Positions 1 through 10,488 of a stretch of 64,000 bases of DNA are shown here, in pieces (positions within the stretch are counted from its first letter, which is position 1; each line of letters begins with the position of its first letter). Below the pieces are notes generated by a model, which worked only from the letters and a program-made list of their open reading frames with translations, was not told the DNA's origin and did not search any database. This DNA comes from Microbacterium yannicii PS01 (GTDB taxonomy: Bacteria; Actinomycetota; Actinomycetes; Actinomycetales; Microbacteriaceae): NCBI RefSeq assembly GCF_000304335.1, contig NZ_CAJF01000021.1, positions 1-64,000 on the forward strand, given 5' to 3'. The position numbers and the translations under genes are program-made.

Positions 1-228
1 TCTCTCTTCGCTCAGTCCGTCAAATCGACGTATTGGCTCCGGGAGATCCCGCTCGCGGCTCGAGGGCCGTTCGAATCGCTGGTGAGCGACTCGGTGAGGG
101 GCTGTTCTCCGCTTGAGGGGGCGGGGCCTTCCGGCCTCTCCGCTCTTCCCTGTGGGGCGAACAAGAGATACTTTACGACGGATTTCGCGTGCCTGGCCAA
201 TCCGGCGTGACGCCCGGGCGTGTCGCGC

Positions 229-248
229 CGGGATTCCGCGGAATCCCG
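229..248. promoter_or_regulatory. Perfect 20-bp palindrome in the dapD promoter
   Basis: Positions 229-238 (CGGGATTCCG) are the exact reverse complement of 239-248. The palindrome ends 16 bp before a TAGCGT -10 box (265-270) and covers the expected -35 position (242-247). That placement fits a repressor operator for dapD; the regulator is unknown. Confidence 0.45.
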
Positions 249-277
249 CGGGCGCACTCCGCGCTAGCGTGGATGGC

Positions 278-1234
278 ATGAGCGAAGAACGATGGGCATG
301 GGGCGTCGGCCTCGCCACTCTTGCCGAAGACGGAACCGTGCTCGACACATGGTTCCCCTCCCCGGCCGCAGGTCGGGTCCCCGCGGGGTTCGACCGTCAG
401 CTGCCGCCCGACGAACTCGACCGTCTGGCCGTCGCCGACCCACGGCGTGCCGTCACCGTGGATGTGGTCACCGTCGAGATCGATCTCGACGCGGCCCCCG
501 TCTCGACGTCGGACGCGTACCTCCGACTCCACGCTCTGTCGCACCGTCTCGTCCGCCCCAACGAGGTGAACCTCGACGGGATCTTCGGACACCTGCCCAA
601 CGTCGCGTGGACGAACGCCGGGCCGATGCATCCCGACGCGCTCACGAGACTCCGCCCGTTCCTCGCTCGCGACGGCGTGCAGGTACAGGGGCTGGACAAG
701 TTTCCGAGGCTGCTGGACTACGTCACTCCCCCGGGTGTCCGAATCGCGGACGCGTCACGCGTCCGGCTCGGCGCCTACCTGTCGCCGGGAACCACCGTGA
801 TGCACGAGGGATTCGTGAACTTCAATGCCGGCACGCTCGGCCAGAGCATGGTCGAGGGCCGGGTGTCGCAGGGCGTCGTGATCGGCGACGGCAGCGACAT
901 CGGGGGCGGCGCGTCCATCATGGGCACTCTGTCCGGAGGCGGTACCCACAAGGTCTCGGTGGGCGCCCGGACGCTGCTCGGCGCGAACGCCGGCATCGGC
1001 ATCTCACTGGGCGATGACTGCGTGGTCGAGGCCGGACTCTATGTCACGGCGGGGACCAAGGTCGTGCTGGTCGACGAGCCGGCGCGGGCCGACGGATCGC
1101 GTCCGACGGTGAAGGGCGGAGAGCTGTCCGGCGTCAGCGGGATCCTTCTTCGCCGCAACTCGGTCAGCGGCGCGGTCGAAGCGGTCCGTCGCGCGGGCAT
1201 CGGCGTGACGCTCAACGAGGCCCTCCACGCCTGA
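278..1234 (+). CDS. dapD: 2,3,4,5-tetrahydropyridine-2,6-dicarboxylate N-succinyltransferase
   Basis: DapD transfers a succinyl group to tetrahydrodipicolinate in the succinylase branch of diaminopimelate/lysine synthesis (cytoplasmic, trimer in the family). The 318-residue protein has the long N-terminal domain of actinobacterial DapD and a Gly-rich left-handed beta-helix with hexapeptide repeats from about residue 160 onward (for example [17 protein letters not shown]). The ATG at 278 is chosen because a TAGCGT -10 box lies 7 nt upstream, the leaderless arrangement seen repeatedly in this window, and because upstream sequence in frame does not resemble protein. It converges on gltA with a shared terminator. 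The partner aminotransferase dapC lies 1.5 kb away on the other strand. Confidence 0.95.
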   Translation: MSEERWAWGVGLATLAEDGTVLDTWFPSPAAGRVPAGFDRQLPPDELDRLAVADPRRAVTVDVVTVEIDLDAAPVSTSDAYLRLHALSHRLVRPNEVNLDGIFGHLPNVAWTNAGPMHPDALTRLRPFLARDGVQVQGLDKFPRLLDYVTPPGVRIADASRVRLGAYLSPGTTVMHEGFVNFNAGTLGQSMVEGRVSQGVVIGDGSDIGGGASIMGTLSGGGTHKVSVGARTLLGANAGIGISLGDDCVVEAGLYVTAGTKVVLVDEPARADGSRPTVKGGELSGVSGILLRRNSVSGAVEAVRRAGIGVTLNEALHA

Positions 1235-1247
1235 CGCACCGACAGCG

Positions 1248-1277
1248 AAGGCCCGGATCGCGATCGATCCGGGCCTT
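1248..1277. terminator. Bidirectional hairpin terminator between dapD and gltA
   Basis: Thirteen-bp perfect stem (1248-1260 with 1265-1277, AAGGCCCGGATCG) around a CGAT loop, followed by TT on the plus strand and preceded by AA for the minus strand. It lies between two convergent genes. Confidence 0.8.
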
Positions 1278-1298
1278 TCCGGTGCCACCGGCGTCGGT

Positions 1299-2597
1299 TC
1301 AGCCGACGCCGGGGTAGTTGCGCTCGCGGGCGCCGACGTAGAGCTGCTGCGGACGCCCGATCTTGCCCTGCGGATCGGTCGCCGCCTCGCGCCACTGCGC
1401 GAGCCAGCCCGGAAGCCGCCCGATCGCGAACAGCACCGTGAACATGCGCGTGGGGAACCCCATCGCCTTGTAGATCACACCGGTGTAGAAATCGACGTTC
1501 GGGTAGAGGCGACGCTCCTTGAAGTAGTCGTCGTTGAGTGCGATCTCTTCCAGCTGCTTCGCGAGATCCAGCAGTGGGTCGCTCACTCCGAGAGCCTCCA
1601 GCACCTCGTCGGCCGACTCCTTCACCAGCTTCGCGCGCGGGTCGTAGTTCTTGTACACCCGGTGGCCGAAGCCCATCAGCTTGACGCCGTCTTCCTTGTT
1701 CTTCACGCGCTCCACGAAGCGCTGCACGCTCTCGCCCGAGTCGCGGATCTGAGCGAGCATGTTCAGCACCGCTTCGTTCGCGCCGCCGTGGAGGGGGCCG
1801 TAGAGCGCGTTGATGCCCGCTGAGATCGACGAGAACTGGTTCGCCCCGGTCGAGCCGACGAGGCGGACGGTCGACGTGGAGGCGTTCTGCTCGTGATCCT
1901 CGTGCAGGATGAGCAGCCGCTCGAGAGCCCGCGACATCACCGGGTCGACCTCGTAGATCTCGCTGAGGACGCCGAAGTTGAGCTTGAGGAAGTTGTCGAC
2001 GAAGCCGAGCGAGTTGTCGGGGTACAGGAACGCCTGCCCGATGCTCTTCTTGTGCGCGTACGCGGCGATGACCGGGAGCTTGGCGAGCATCCGGATCGTG
2101 TTCAGCTCGACATGCTCCGGGTTGTTCGGGTCGGACTCGTTCTCGTAATACGTGGACAGCGCCGCCGTGGCCGCCGACAGCACCGACATCGGATGCGCGT
2201 TGTGCGGCAGCGCGGAGAAGAAGCGCTTGAGGTCCTCGTGGAGCAGTGTGTGGCGGCGGATCCGGTTGTCGAACTCCGCCAGCTGGTCGGCGGTGGGCAG
2301 CTCACCGTAGATGAGGAGCCAGGCCACCTCGAGATAGGTGCTGTTCTTCGCGAGCTGCTCGATGGGATACCCGCGGTAGCGCAGGATGCCCTCGTCGCCG
2401 TCGATGTAGGTGATGGCCGACTTCGTCGCCGCGGTGTTGACGAACCCGTAGTCGAGCGCCGTGTATCCGGTCTGGCGGGTGAACGTCGACAGATCCACGC
2501 TCGGCGTTCCGTCGCTGCCCTGCAGCAACGGGAACTCGGCGGTCCGCTCCCCGATCGAGAGGGTGGCCTTCTCCTGCTGGGTGCCCGCGTCGCTCAC
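1299..2597 (-). CDS. gltA: Citrate synthase (type II)
   Basis: Condenses acetyl-CoA and oxaloacetate to citrate, the entry of the TCA cycle. The 432-residue length is that of type II citrate synthase. Catalytic motifs are visible: GPLHGGANE (His about 267), GFGHRVYK (His about 311) and the Asp of VDFYTG (about 367). The start is the GTG at 2595-2597, which has an AGGAGG Shine-Dalgarno about 5 nt upstream. An upstream in-frame ATG at 2702 would add 35 Arg/His-rich residues that look non-coding. It follows dapC on the same strand with a 185-bp gap, so it probably has its own promoter. Confidence 0.95.
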   Translation of the reverse strand: MSDAGTQQEKATLSIGERTAEFPLLQGSDGTPSVDLSTFTRQTGYTALDYGFVNTAATKSAITYIDGDEGILRYRGYPIEQLAKNSTYLEVAWLLIYGELPTADQLAEFDNRIRRHTLLHEDLKRFFSALPHNAHPMSVLSAATAALSTYYENESDPNNPEHVELNTIRMLAKLPVIAAYAHKKSIGQAFLYPDNSLGFVDNFLKLNFGVLSEIYEVDPVMSRALERLLILHEDHEQNASTSTVRLVGSTGANQFSSISAGINALYGPLHGGANEAVLNMLAQIRDSGESVQRFVERVKNKEDGVKLMGFGHRVYKNYDPRAKLVKESADEVLEALGVSDPLLDLAKQLEEIALNDDYFKERRLYPNVDFYTGVIYKAMGFPTRMFTVLFAIGRLPGWLAQWREAATDPQGKIGRPQQLYVGARERNYPGVG

Positions 2598-2782
2598 GGC
2601 GCCTCCTCGCGATTTCTGGTCGTGCCGGGGGTGTCGTCCCATTCGCGCGTGCCGCCGGGACGGCGTCTGCGGGAATGGGGAGCGGGGACGGGGATGCCGC
2701 ACCGCCGCGTCCTACAGCCTAGTCCGCCACTGCGCCTACTGCTGACACAGCCAAAGGGACGCGGCATCCGATGGAGGAATCC

Positions 2783-3904
2783 TCAGGATGAGGATCCGCC
2801 GGCCGCACGCAGGCGTTCGGCGGCCGCGGCGATGCGCTCGTCCGTGGCGGTCAGGGAAAGCCTCACGTGCTGCGGGTAGTGCGTGCCGTAGAAGTGACCG
2901 GGCCCGGCCAGGATCCCGAGGTCGGCGAGGCGTGCGAGGCTCTCCCACGCATCGCGCCCCTCGGTCGCCCACAGGTAGAGTCCCGCCTCGCTGCGGTCGA
3001 TGCGGAATCCCGCCGCCTCCACGGCGGGCCGCAGCACCTGGCGACGACGGCGATAGCGCTCCTTCTGGCCGGCGACATGTTCGTCGTCGGTGAGCGCTGC
3101 GAGCATCGCGGTCTGCACGGGCAGCGGCAGCATGAGCCCCAGGTGCTTCCGCGCCGTGAGCAGGCGGGAGACGAGCGCGGGGTCCCCCGCGAGGAAGGCG
3201 GCACGGTAGCCCGCGAGGTTCGACTGCTTGCTGAGCGAATACACGGAGAGGATGCCGCGCAGGTCGCTCCCCGTCACACGGGGGTCGAGAGCAGAAGGCA
3301 CCGGCTCGGCATCCCAGGGGGCGTCCCATCCCAGTTCCGCGTAGCACTCGTCCGATGCCAGCACGGCCCCCAGCTCACGGGCGCGCTCGACGGCGGCGCA
3401 CAGCGCCTCGACACCGAGCACGCGTCCGTCGGGATTGCCCGGGGAGTTCACCCACACCAGCCTCGTCTGGGCGGGCCAGTCGGCCGGGTCGTCCGCGGCG
3501 ACCGGAGTGGCTCCGACCAGCCGCGCGCCCACTTCGTACGTCGGGTACGCCGCGCGGGGGTGAACGACGACATCGCCGGGACCGAGGTCGAGCAGCAGCG
3601 GCAGGAGCGCGACGAGCTCCTTCGAGCCGACCGTGGGGAGCACGTGATCGGGCGTGAGCCCCGGCACATCACGGCGGCGCGCGTACCAGTCGGCGATCGT
3701 CTGGCGAAGCGCCGGGGTGCCGACCGTCTGCGGATACGCGTGGGCATCGGTCGCGGTGCGCAGCGCCGCCCCGATCACCTCGGGCGTCGGGTCCACCGGC
3801 GAGCCGACCGACAGATCGACGATGCCGTCCGGGTGTGCGCGGGCGCGCTCGGCGTACGGCGCTACGGCGTCCCAGGGATAGTCGGCGAGGTCGGCGACCC
3901 CCAC
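2783..3904 (-). CDS. dapC: Succinyldiaminopimelate aminotransferase
   Basis: PLP-dependent class I/II aminotransferase, 373 residues, proposed to make N-succinyl-LL-diaminopimelate from the keto intermediate downstream of DapD. The PLP-binding lysine sits in SLSKQSNLAGYR (about residue 227), and NSPGNPDG matches the substrate-binding region. The GTG start at 3902-3904 lies 1 nt after the fdxA stop, so the two genes are an operon with coupled translation. The ferredoxin-dapC pairing is conserved in actinobacteria and supports DapC over a generic aminotransferase. Confidence 0.88.
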   Translation of the reverse strand: MGVADLADYPWDAVAPYAERARAHPDGIVDLSVGSPVDPTPEVIGAALRTATDAHAYPQTVGTPALRQTIADWYARRRDVPGLTPDHVLPTVGSKELVALLPLLLDLGPGDVVVHPRAAYPTYEVGARLVGATPVAADDPADWPAQTRLVWVNSPGNPDGRVLGVEALCAAVERARELGAVLASDECYAELGWDAPWDAEPVPSALDPRVTGSDLRGILSVYSLSKQSNLAGYRAAFLAGDPALVSRLLTARKHLGLMLPLPVQTAMLAALTDDEHVAGQKERYRRRRQVLRPAVEAAGFRIDRSEAGLYLWATEGRDAWESLARLADLGILAGPGHFYGTHYPQHVRLSLTATDERIAAAAERLRAAGGSSS

Positions 3905-3905
3905 G

Positions 3906-4226
3906 TCAGTGTTCCTGAGGCGGCAGCTCGGCGATGACGGGGTGATCCTTATGGATCACGCCGACCTTCGCGGCCCCACCGGGCGAGCCGACGTCATCGA
4001 AGAACTCGACGTTCGCCTTGTAGTAGTCCTGCCACTCGTCGGGAAGGTCGTCTTCGTAGTAGATGGCCTCGACGGGGCAGACCGGCTCGCATGCGCCGCA
4101 GTCGACGCACTCGTCCGGGTGGATGTACAGCGACCGGTCGCCCTCGTAGATGCAGTCCACCGGGCACTCGTCGATGCAGGCGCGGTCTTTGACGTCCACG
4201 CAGGGAAGGGCGATCACGTACGTCAC
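3906..4226 (-). CDS. fdxA: Seven-iron ferredoxin
   Basis: Small 106-residue electron carrier. Cysteines at 9, 17, 21, 25, 40, 43, 46 and 50 give the two-cluster pattern of [3Fe-4S][4Fe-4S] bacterial ferredoxins, and the acidic tail DDLPDEWQDYY is typical of the actinobacterial FdxA family. The GTG start at 4224-4226 is exactly 6 nt from a TAGACT -10 box (4233-4238, minus strand), so the mRNA is probably leaderless. It is first gene of the fdxA-dapC pair. Confidence 0.93.
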   Translation of the reverse strand: MTYVIALPCVDVKDRACIDECPVDCIYEGDRSLYIHPDECVDCGACEPVCPVEAIYYEDDLPDEWQDYYKANVEFFDDVGSPGGAAKVGVIHKDHPVIAELPPQEH

Positions 4227-4307
4227 GCGACCAGTCTAGTTGCGCCATCCCGTCGGGAGTCCCACGCCGCCGCTCCCACGTCGCCGCGTTCCGTCCCGGG
4301 CGTGCGA

Positions 4308-4673
4308 TCAGGTCGTGGCGCGCGTCCGATCGGGCCAGGCGACGAGGACCGCCACCAGGATGGGCACGGCGAAGGTCCAGGCGGTCGCGAGGCCGGTCTG
4401 GGGCACGATCACCGACCCGCCGGGGCCGCTGCCCGAGAAGACGAGGGTCGCGAGCATCATGCCGAGGCCGGTCGACAGCGTTGCCCAGCGATCGCCCGTC
4501 AGCAGCCGGACCGCGAGAAGCAGCGCGGCGCAGCCCACGGCGGCGAGGAGCAGGCCCAGCGGGAACCAGCCCAGCGTGAACGCATGGGCGATCGTGCCCG
4601 CCAGACCGTAGAAGGCTCCGACGACGAGAGCGACGATCCAGGTGCCGAGGCGGGCGGGAAGAGTCGAACGCAC
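4308..4673 (-). CDS. Uncharacterised four-helix membrane protein
   Basis: 121 residues with about four hydrophobic segments (roughly 10-30, 37-57, 66-84, 98-115) and short polar ends; no catalytic motif. Its place beside fdxA-dapC recalls the DUF6113-type membrane proteins found near ferredoxin/dapC in other actinobacteria, but this is from memory of context and not a domain match. It lies upstream of fdxA in the same orientation with an 81-bp gap, and fdxA has its own leaderless promoter. Confidence 0.6.
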   Translation of the reverse strand: MRSTLPARLGTWIVALVVGAFYGLAGTIAHAFTLGWFPLGLLLAAVGCAALLLAVRLLTGDRWATLSTGLGMMLATLVFSGSGPGGSVIVPQTGLATAWTFAVPILVAVLVAWPDRTRATT

Positions 4674-4716
4674 TCCTCGACTCTACGCGGGCGCGGCGGT
4701 GGCAGGCCGCCCGGCG

Positions 4717-5031
4717 TCAGGCCGCCCACCCCCACAGTCGCAGCAGCGCGGCGACGAGCGCGGCGGCGACGACGACCACGAGGAACGGTGCGCGCAGCAG
4801 GAGCAGCCCGGCCGCCGCAAGCAGTGCCGGCACGCGGGCATCCACGACGATCGCCTGCCCTTCGCCGAGCGTCTGAACCGCGACGAGAGCGGCGAGCAGA
4901 GCGACGGTGAGCAGATCGGCGATCCGCATCGGCCGAGGCGTCTGCACCCACTTCGGCGGGATCAGGTAGCCCACCGTCTTCAGCGCGACGCAGGCGATGG
5001 CGGCAACGAGCACCGCGTTCCACATGGTCAT
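4717..5031 (-). CDS. azlD: AzlD-family branched-chain amino acid transport subunit
   Basis: 104-residue membrane protein with about four hydrophobic segments and the AzlD pattern (an N-terminal MTMWNAVLVAAIACVALK helix, then KTVGYLIPPKW). AzlD is the small partner of AzlC in exporters of branched-chain amino acids or azaleucine. Its start overlaps the azlC stop by 4 nt, so the subunits are translationally coupled. Confidence 0.85.
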   Translation of the reverse strand: MTMWNAVLVAAIACVALKTVGYLIPPKWVQTPRPMRIADLLTVALLAALVAVQTLGEGQAIVVDARVPALLAAAGLLLLRAPFLVVVVAAALVAALLRLWGWAA

Positions 5032-5828
5032 GGCAGCCCCTCCCGCTCGGGCACGTCATCGGGCTCGGCATCATCCGCGTCGGGGCGATCCGACCCCGTC
5101 GCCTGCTTCCGGCCGAGCCAGTTCGTCCATCCGACGAAGATCGCGACCGCCGCCGCGATGATGACCGGCAGGCCAGGCATCATTACGGGCGTGAGGATCG
5201 TGGCGATGACCGCGGCGGCGATGCCGACCACGATCGGCTGGCGTGCTCGCAGGCGCGGCCAGAGCAGGGCGAGGAACGCGGCTGCCGCTGCCGCGTCGAG
5301 CCCATACGTCCGCGGATCGCCCAGGACGTCGCCGAGCAGGGCGCCCGCGAGGGTCGAGAGGTTCCAGCCGACGTAGATCCCGATGCCGGTCACCCAGAAT
5401 CCGAGCGTCCGTGCCCGCGCGCTGGTCTGCGCGAGGGACACCGCGGTCGATTCGTCGATCGTGAAATGCGCCGCCGCCGCCCGGCGCCAGAATCCCGGCC
5501 CGATCACCGGCGACATCCGGATGCCGTACGCGATGTTGCGCACGCCCAGCAGAGCCGCCGACGCGATCGCCGACGGAGCGGCAGCGAGGCCCCCCGCACC
5601 GATGATCCCGACGAACGCGAACTGCGAGCCGCCCGTGAACATCAGCAGGCTGAGGACGCACGTCTGCCAGACATCGAGCCCTGAGGCGACGGCGAGCGCG
5701 CCGAAGGAGATGCCATAGGCGCTTGTCGCGAGGGCCACTCCGAGCGCCTCCCGCACGGCGCGTCGCGCCTCGCCCGCCTCGTGCGCGTCATCGAAGTGCA
5801 ATCCTTCGGCGTCGGAGAGCGGTGCCAC
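5028..5828 (-). CDS. azlC: AzlC-family branched-chain amino acid exporter subunit
   Basis: 266-residue integral membrane protein of the AzlC family: short acidic N-terminus, then repeated hydrophobic helices with AYGISFGALAVASGL (about 35-50) and SLLMFTGGSQFAFVGI. It is expected to export branched-chain amino acids with AzlD. The GTG start at 5826-5828 is supported by a TAGCAT -10 box 6 nt upstream (5835-5840, minus strand), a leaderless arrangement; there is no Shine-Dalgarno. The C-terminal tail is acidic and Pro/Asp-rich. Confidence 0.87.
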   Translation of the reverse strand: MAPLSDAEGLHFDDAHEAGEARRAVREALGVALATSAYGISFGALAVASGLDVWQTCVLSLLMFTGGSQFAFVGIIGAGGLAAAPSAIASAALLGVRNIAYGIRMSPVIGPGFWRRAAAAHFTIDESTAVSLAQTSARARTLGFWVTGIGIYVGWNLSTLAGALLGDVLGDPRTYGLDAAAAAAFLALLWPRLRARQPIVVGIAAAVIATILTPVMMPGLPVIIAAAVAIFVGWTNWLGRKQATGSDRPDADDAEPDDVPEREGLP

Positions 5829-5995
5829 AGCGTCATGCTAGCGAGACCGTCCGACCTCGCCGCCGGGCCGCAGAACGATCCCTGGCCTGGTCCGCCGGAA
5901 CGCGGGGCACCGCCGCCGCATCCGCGGCACGGAGTCCCACGAGCCGTCGCGATCGATCCGCACCGCGACACCAGATCCCGCAGCGCTGAATACGC

Positions 5996-6040
5996 GAAAG
6001 GGCATGTCGTCCCGGCAACGCGGTGGTGACATGCCCTTTC
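5996..6040. terminator. Hairpin terminator downstream of typA
   Basis: Thirteen-bp perfect stem GAAAGGGCATGTC (5996-6008) pairing with 6028-6040 around a 19-nt loop. It lies 11 nt beyond the typA stop and before azlC on the same strand. Confidence 0.75.
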
Positions 6041-6050
6041 GGAAGCCGTG

Positions 6051-7964
<1,914 letters not shown>

Positions 7965-7979
7965 GAGGGAATCCTTGCA

Positions 7980-8016
7980 AGAGTGGGGAATGCCGGAAGT
8001 CGGCATCCCCCACTCT
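7980..8016 (-). terminator. Terminator of the oligopeptide transporter operon
   Basis: Sixteen-bp stem (7980-7995 with 8001-8016) with one G-U pair and a 5-nt loop, located 20 nt past the ATPase stop codon and just before the typA leader. Confidence 0.75.
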
Positions 8017-8035
8017 ATCGGTCGCTACCTGCGCG

Positions 8036-9838
8036 TCAGCTCTCAGCCCGTGCGCCGCTGCTCTGCAGGAGCGCGGCGCGTGCCTCACGGCGCACCCGCT
8101 GCTCCTCCGGATTGGGCACCGGGACGGCCGCGATGAGGCGCTGGGTGTACGGGTCCTGCGCCCCGCGGAGGATCTCGTCACGCGTGCCGGTCTCCACCAG
8201 CTTGCCGTGGTGCATCACCGCGATCCGGTGGGCGAGGATGTCGACGACAGCGAGGTCGTGGCTGATGAACAGACATGCGAACTGCAGCTGCTGCTGCAGC
8301 TCCTGCAGCAGGTCCAGGAAGCGGGCCTGCACCGAGACATCCAGCGCCGACGTCGGCTCGTCGGCGACGAGGAGCTCGGGAGCGAGCGCGAGCGCACGGG
8401 CGATGCCCACGCGCTGGCGCTGACCGCCCGACAGCTCGTGCGGGAAGCGGTTGCGGTACGACGCCGGCAGCTCCACCTGGGACAGCAGCTCCTCGACGCG
8501 CTTGTCGAGGTCCTTGCCCTTCGCGATGTCGGCCAGCAGGATCGGCTCGCCGATCGACTGCCCGATCGGCATGCGGGGGTTCAGCGATGACGCCGGGTCC
8601 TGGAACACGATGCCGGTGCGGCGGCGGATCGCGAAGAGGTCCTTCTGCGACGCGTTCGAGATGTCGGTCCCGACGGCGGTGAGCTTGCCCTCGGCGATCG
8701 GAAGCAGGCCGATGGCCGCACGTCCGAGTGTCGTCTTGCCCGATCCCGACTCGCCCACCAGACCCACGATCTCGCCCGGGTAGATCGCCAGGTCGATGTG
8801 CTCGGCGGCCCGGAACGCGGGAATGCGCCCGCGCTTGGGGTAGTCGATCGCGACATCCTCGAAGTGCAGGACCGGCGTGCGGGTCTCGATGACCGACGCA
8901 GCCTCGGACGCGTGCTCACGGATGGCGGACACGCTCGGAACGGTCGAGGTCGCGGTGGAGACCTCGGTGACCGTCGGCTCGGCATCCTCCAGCACGCCCA
9001 GTCCCAGGTGGGGCACCGCCGCCAGCAGCTGCTGCGTGTACGGGTGCTCGGGGCTGTGGAAGATCTTCTCGACCGAGCCGGACTCGACCACGATGCCGTT
9101 CTTCATCACCATGATGCGGTCCGCGAGGTCGGCGACCACGCCCATGTCGTGGGTGATGAGGATGATGGCCGAATCGAGCCGCTTGTGCAGGTTGCGCAGC
9201 AGATCGAGCACCTCCGCCTGCACCGTGACGTCGAGAGCCGTCGTCGGCTCGTCGGCGATGAGCAGCAGCGGATCGCACGAGATCGACTGCGCGATCATCG
9301 CACGCTGACGCTGGCCGCCGGAGAGCTGGTGCGGGTACTTCAGGAACGACTGCTCCGGGTTGGGCATCTCGACCATCCGCAGCAGTTCGATGGCGCGCTC
9401 CTTGGCCTCGCTGGGCGCGAGGGTGCGGTCGTGCGAACGCAGCGACTCCATGATCTGGAAGCCGATCGTGTACACCGGGTTCAGGGCCGTCATCGGCTCC
9501 TGGAAGATGACGGCGATCTCGTTGCCGCGCAGCGACCGGAGGGTCGCGTCGTCGGCGCCGCGCAGCTCGCGGCCGAGCAGCTTGATCGACCCGGTGACCC
9601 GCGCGTTCTCGGGGAGCAGACCCAGCAGAGCCATGGAGCTCGTGCTCTTGCCCGAGCCGGACTCGCCCACGATCGCCAGGACCTCGCCGCGGCGGACCTG
9701 GTAGTTCATGTCGATCGCTGCGGGATAGAACTCCCCCTCGACCCAGAAGTCGACGCCGAGCTTGTCGACCTCGAGGATCGTCTCGGGAAGGGCGTCGTGC
9801 GACGCGATGATGGCGTCGGTGCCCGTCGTGTCAGTCAT
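8036..9838 (-). CDS. Oligopeptide ABC transporter, fused OppD-OppF ATPase
   Basis: 600-residue protein carrying two complete nucleotide-binding domains. Each has a Walker A (GESGSGKS at 58-65; GESGSGKT about 364), an LSGGQRQR signature (about 172 and 467) and the oligopeptide-family extension after each domain. It energises the permeases encoded upstream. Fusion of the D and F subunits is common in actinobacteria. It is separated from its permease genes by an antiparallel PH-domain gene, so it may be transcribed through that gene or from its own promoter. The ATG at 9838 has no strong Shine-Dalgarno. Confidence 0.92.
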   Translation of the reverse strand: MTDTTGTDAIIASHDALPETILEVDKLGVDFWVEGEFYPAAIDMNYQVRRGEVLAIVGESGSGKSTSSMALLGLLPENARVTGSIKLLGRELRGADDATLRSLRGNEIAVIFQEPMTALNPVYTIGFQIMESLRSHDRTLAPSEAKERAIELLRMVEMPNPEQSFLKYPHQLSGGQRQRAMIAQSISCDPLLLIADEPTTALDVTVQAEVLDLLRNLHKRLDSAIILITHDMGVVADLADRIMVMKNGIVVESGSVEKIFHSPEHPYTQQLLAAVPHLGLGVLEDAEPTVTEVSTATSTVPSVSAIREHASEAASVIETRTPVLHFEDVAIDYPKRGRIPAFRAAEHIDLAIYPGEIVGLVGESGSGKTTLGRAAIGLLPIAEGKLTAVGTDISNASQKDLFAIRRRTGIVFQDPASSLNPRMPIGQSIGEPILLADIAKGKDLDKRVEELLSQVELPASYRNRFPHELSGGQRQRVGIARALALAPELLVADEPTSALDVSVQARFLDLLQELQQQLQFACLFISHDLAVVDILAHRIAVMHHGKLVETGTRDEILRGAQDPYTQRLIAAVPVPNPEEQRVRREARAALLQSSGARAES

Positions 9839-9869
9839 TCGTCATGTCCCATCTGCGAAGCTTGAAGTC

Positions 9870-10478
9870 ATGTCGTTCCAGGAGGTCCACTACCGGCCGG
9901 TCTTCGGCCGCATCCTCGCTGTCGTGACCGTTGTGGTGTGCGCCCTCGGCGTCGTCGCCCTGTTCTGGTCCGACCCCGTCTCGGCGCTGCGCTACGTGTG
10001 GCCGATCCTGCTCGTCGCCGTGCTGGCGTGGGCGCTGTTCTGGCGCCCCAGCCTCCATGTCGAACAGCACGGCGTCACCGTCGAGAACGTGCTGCGCACG
10101 CAGTTCGTGCCGTGGCCCGCGATCGATGCGATCGACACCCGCTACTCGCTCACGCTGCACACCGCGAACGGCCGCATCCCGGTGTGGGCGGCGCCCGCTC
10201 CGAGCCGGCACCGGACACTCGGGCTTGCACCGAAGGACTTCGACGGCATCGGCAGCACGGCGCGCGGCAGCAACGGCGAGCTGCGGCCCGCCGATGCCGT
10301 CACGGTGCCCACCGGCAACCTGGCTCAGCTGATCCGCGGACACTGGGAGCGGCTCCGGGATGCTGGAGCATTCGCGAGCGGAGTCGATCCGGAGGCGTCG
10401 ACCACGACGTGGCATGTGGCGACGATCGCCGTAGTCGCGGCGCTGGCCGCGGCCACGGTGATCGGTCTGCTGGTCTAG
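9870..10478 (+). CDS. PH domain-containing membrane protein
   Basis: 202 residues: two N-terminal transmembrane helices (about 12-30 and 40-57), a beta-rich segment beginning LHVEQHGVTVENVLRTQFVPW that matches the bacterial PH fold of small actinobacterial membrane proteins, then a polar stretch and a C-terminal helix (about 183-202). The role of this family is unknown. The ATG at 9870 is chosen because the upstream extension overlaps the divergent ATPase gene. The gene is inserted antiparallel inside the opp operon, 31 nt from one neighbour and 10 nt from the other. Confidence 0.72.
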   Translation: MSFQEVHYRPVFGRILAVVTVVVCALGVVALFWSDPVSALRYVWPILLVAVLAWALFWRPSLHVEQHGVTVENVLRTQFVPWPAIDAIDTRYSLTLHTANGRIPVWAAPAPSRHRTLGLAPKDFDGIGSTARGSNGELRPADAVTVPTGNLAQLIRGHWERLRDAGAFASGVDPEASTTTWHVATIAVVAALAAATVIGLLV

Positions 10479-10488
10479 CAGCGCCACG

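Noticed and set aside
1..210. Open plus-strand frame at the window's left edge ending near 210
   Set aside because: Codon use lacks the strong G/C third-position bias of all real genes here and the product has no recognisable pattern; treated as the dapD upstream region.
2771..2797. Imperfect GGATCCTCA/TGAGGATTCC hairpin at the dapC stop
   Set aside because: Short, bulged, overlaps coding sequence and lacks a T-tract, so not called as a terminator.
1893..2879. Long open frame on the strand opposite gltA
   Set aside because: Antisense shadow typical of high-GC DNA; composition dominated by Arg, Val and Leu, with no motif, while gltA is certain.
8275..8320. Repetitive CTGCAGCTGCTGCTGCAG tract
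   Set aside because: It encodes the Leu-Gln-Glu-rich helix (LLQELQQQLQ) of the second ATPase domain; ordinary coding repeat.
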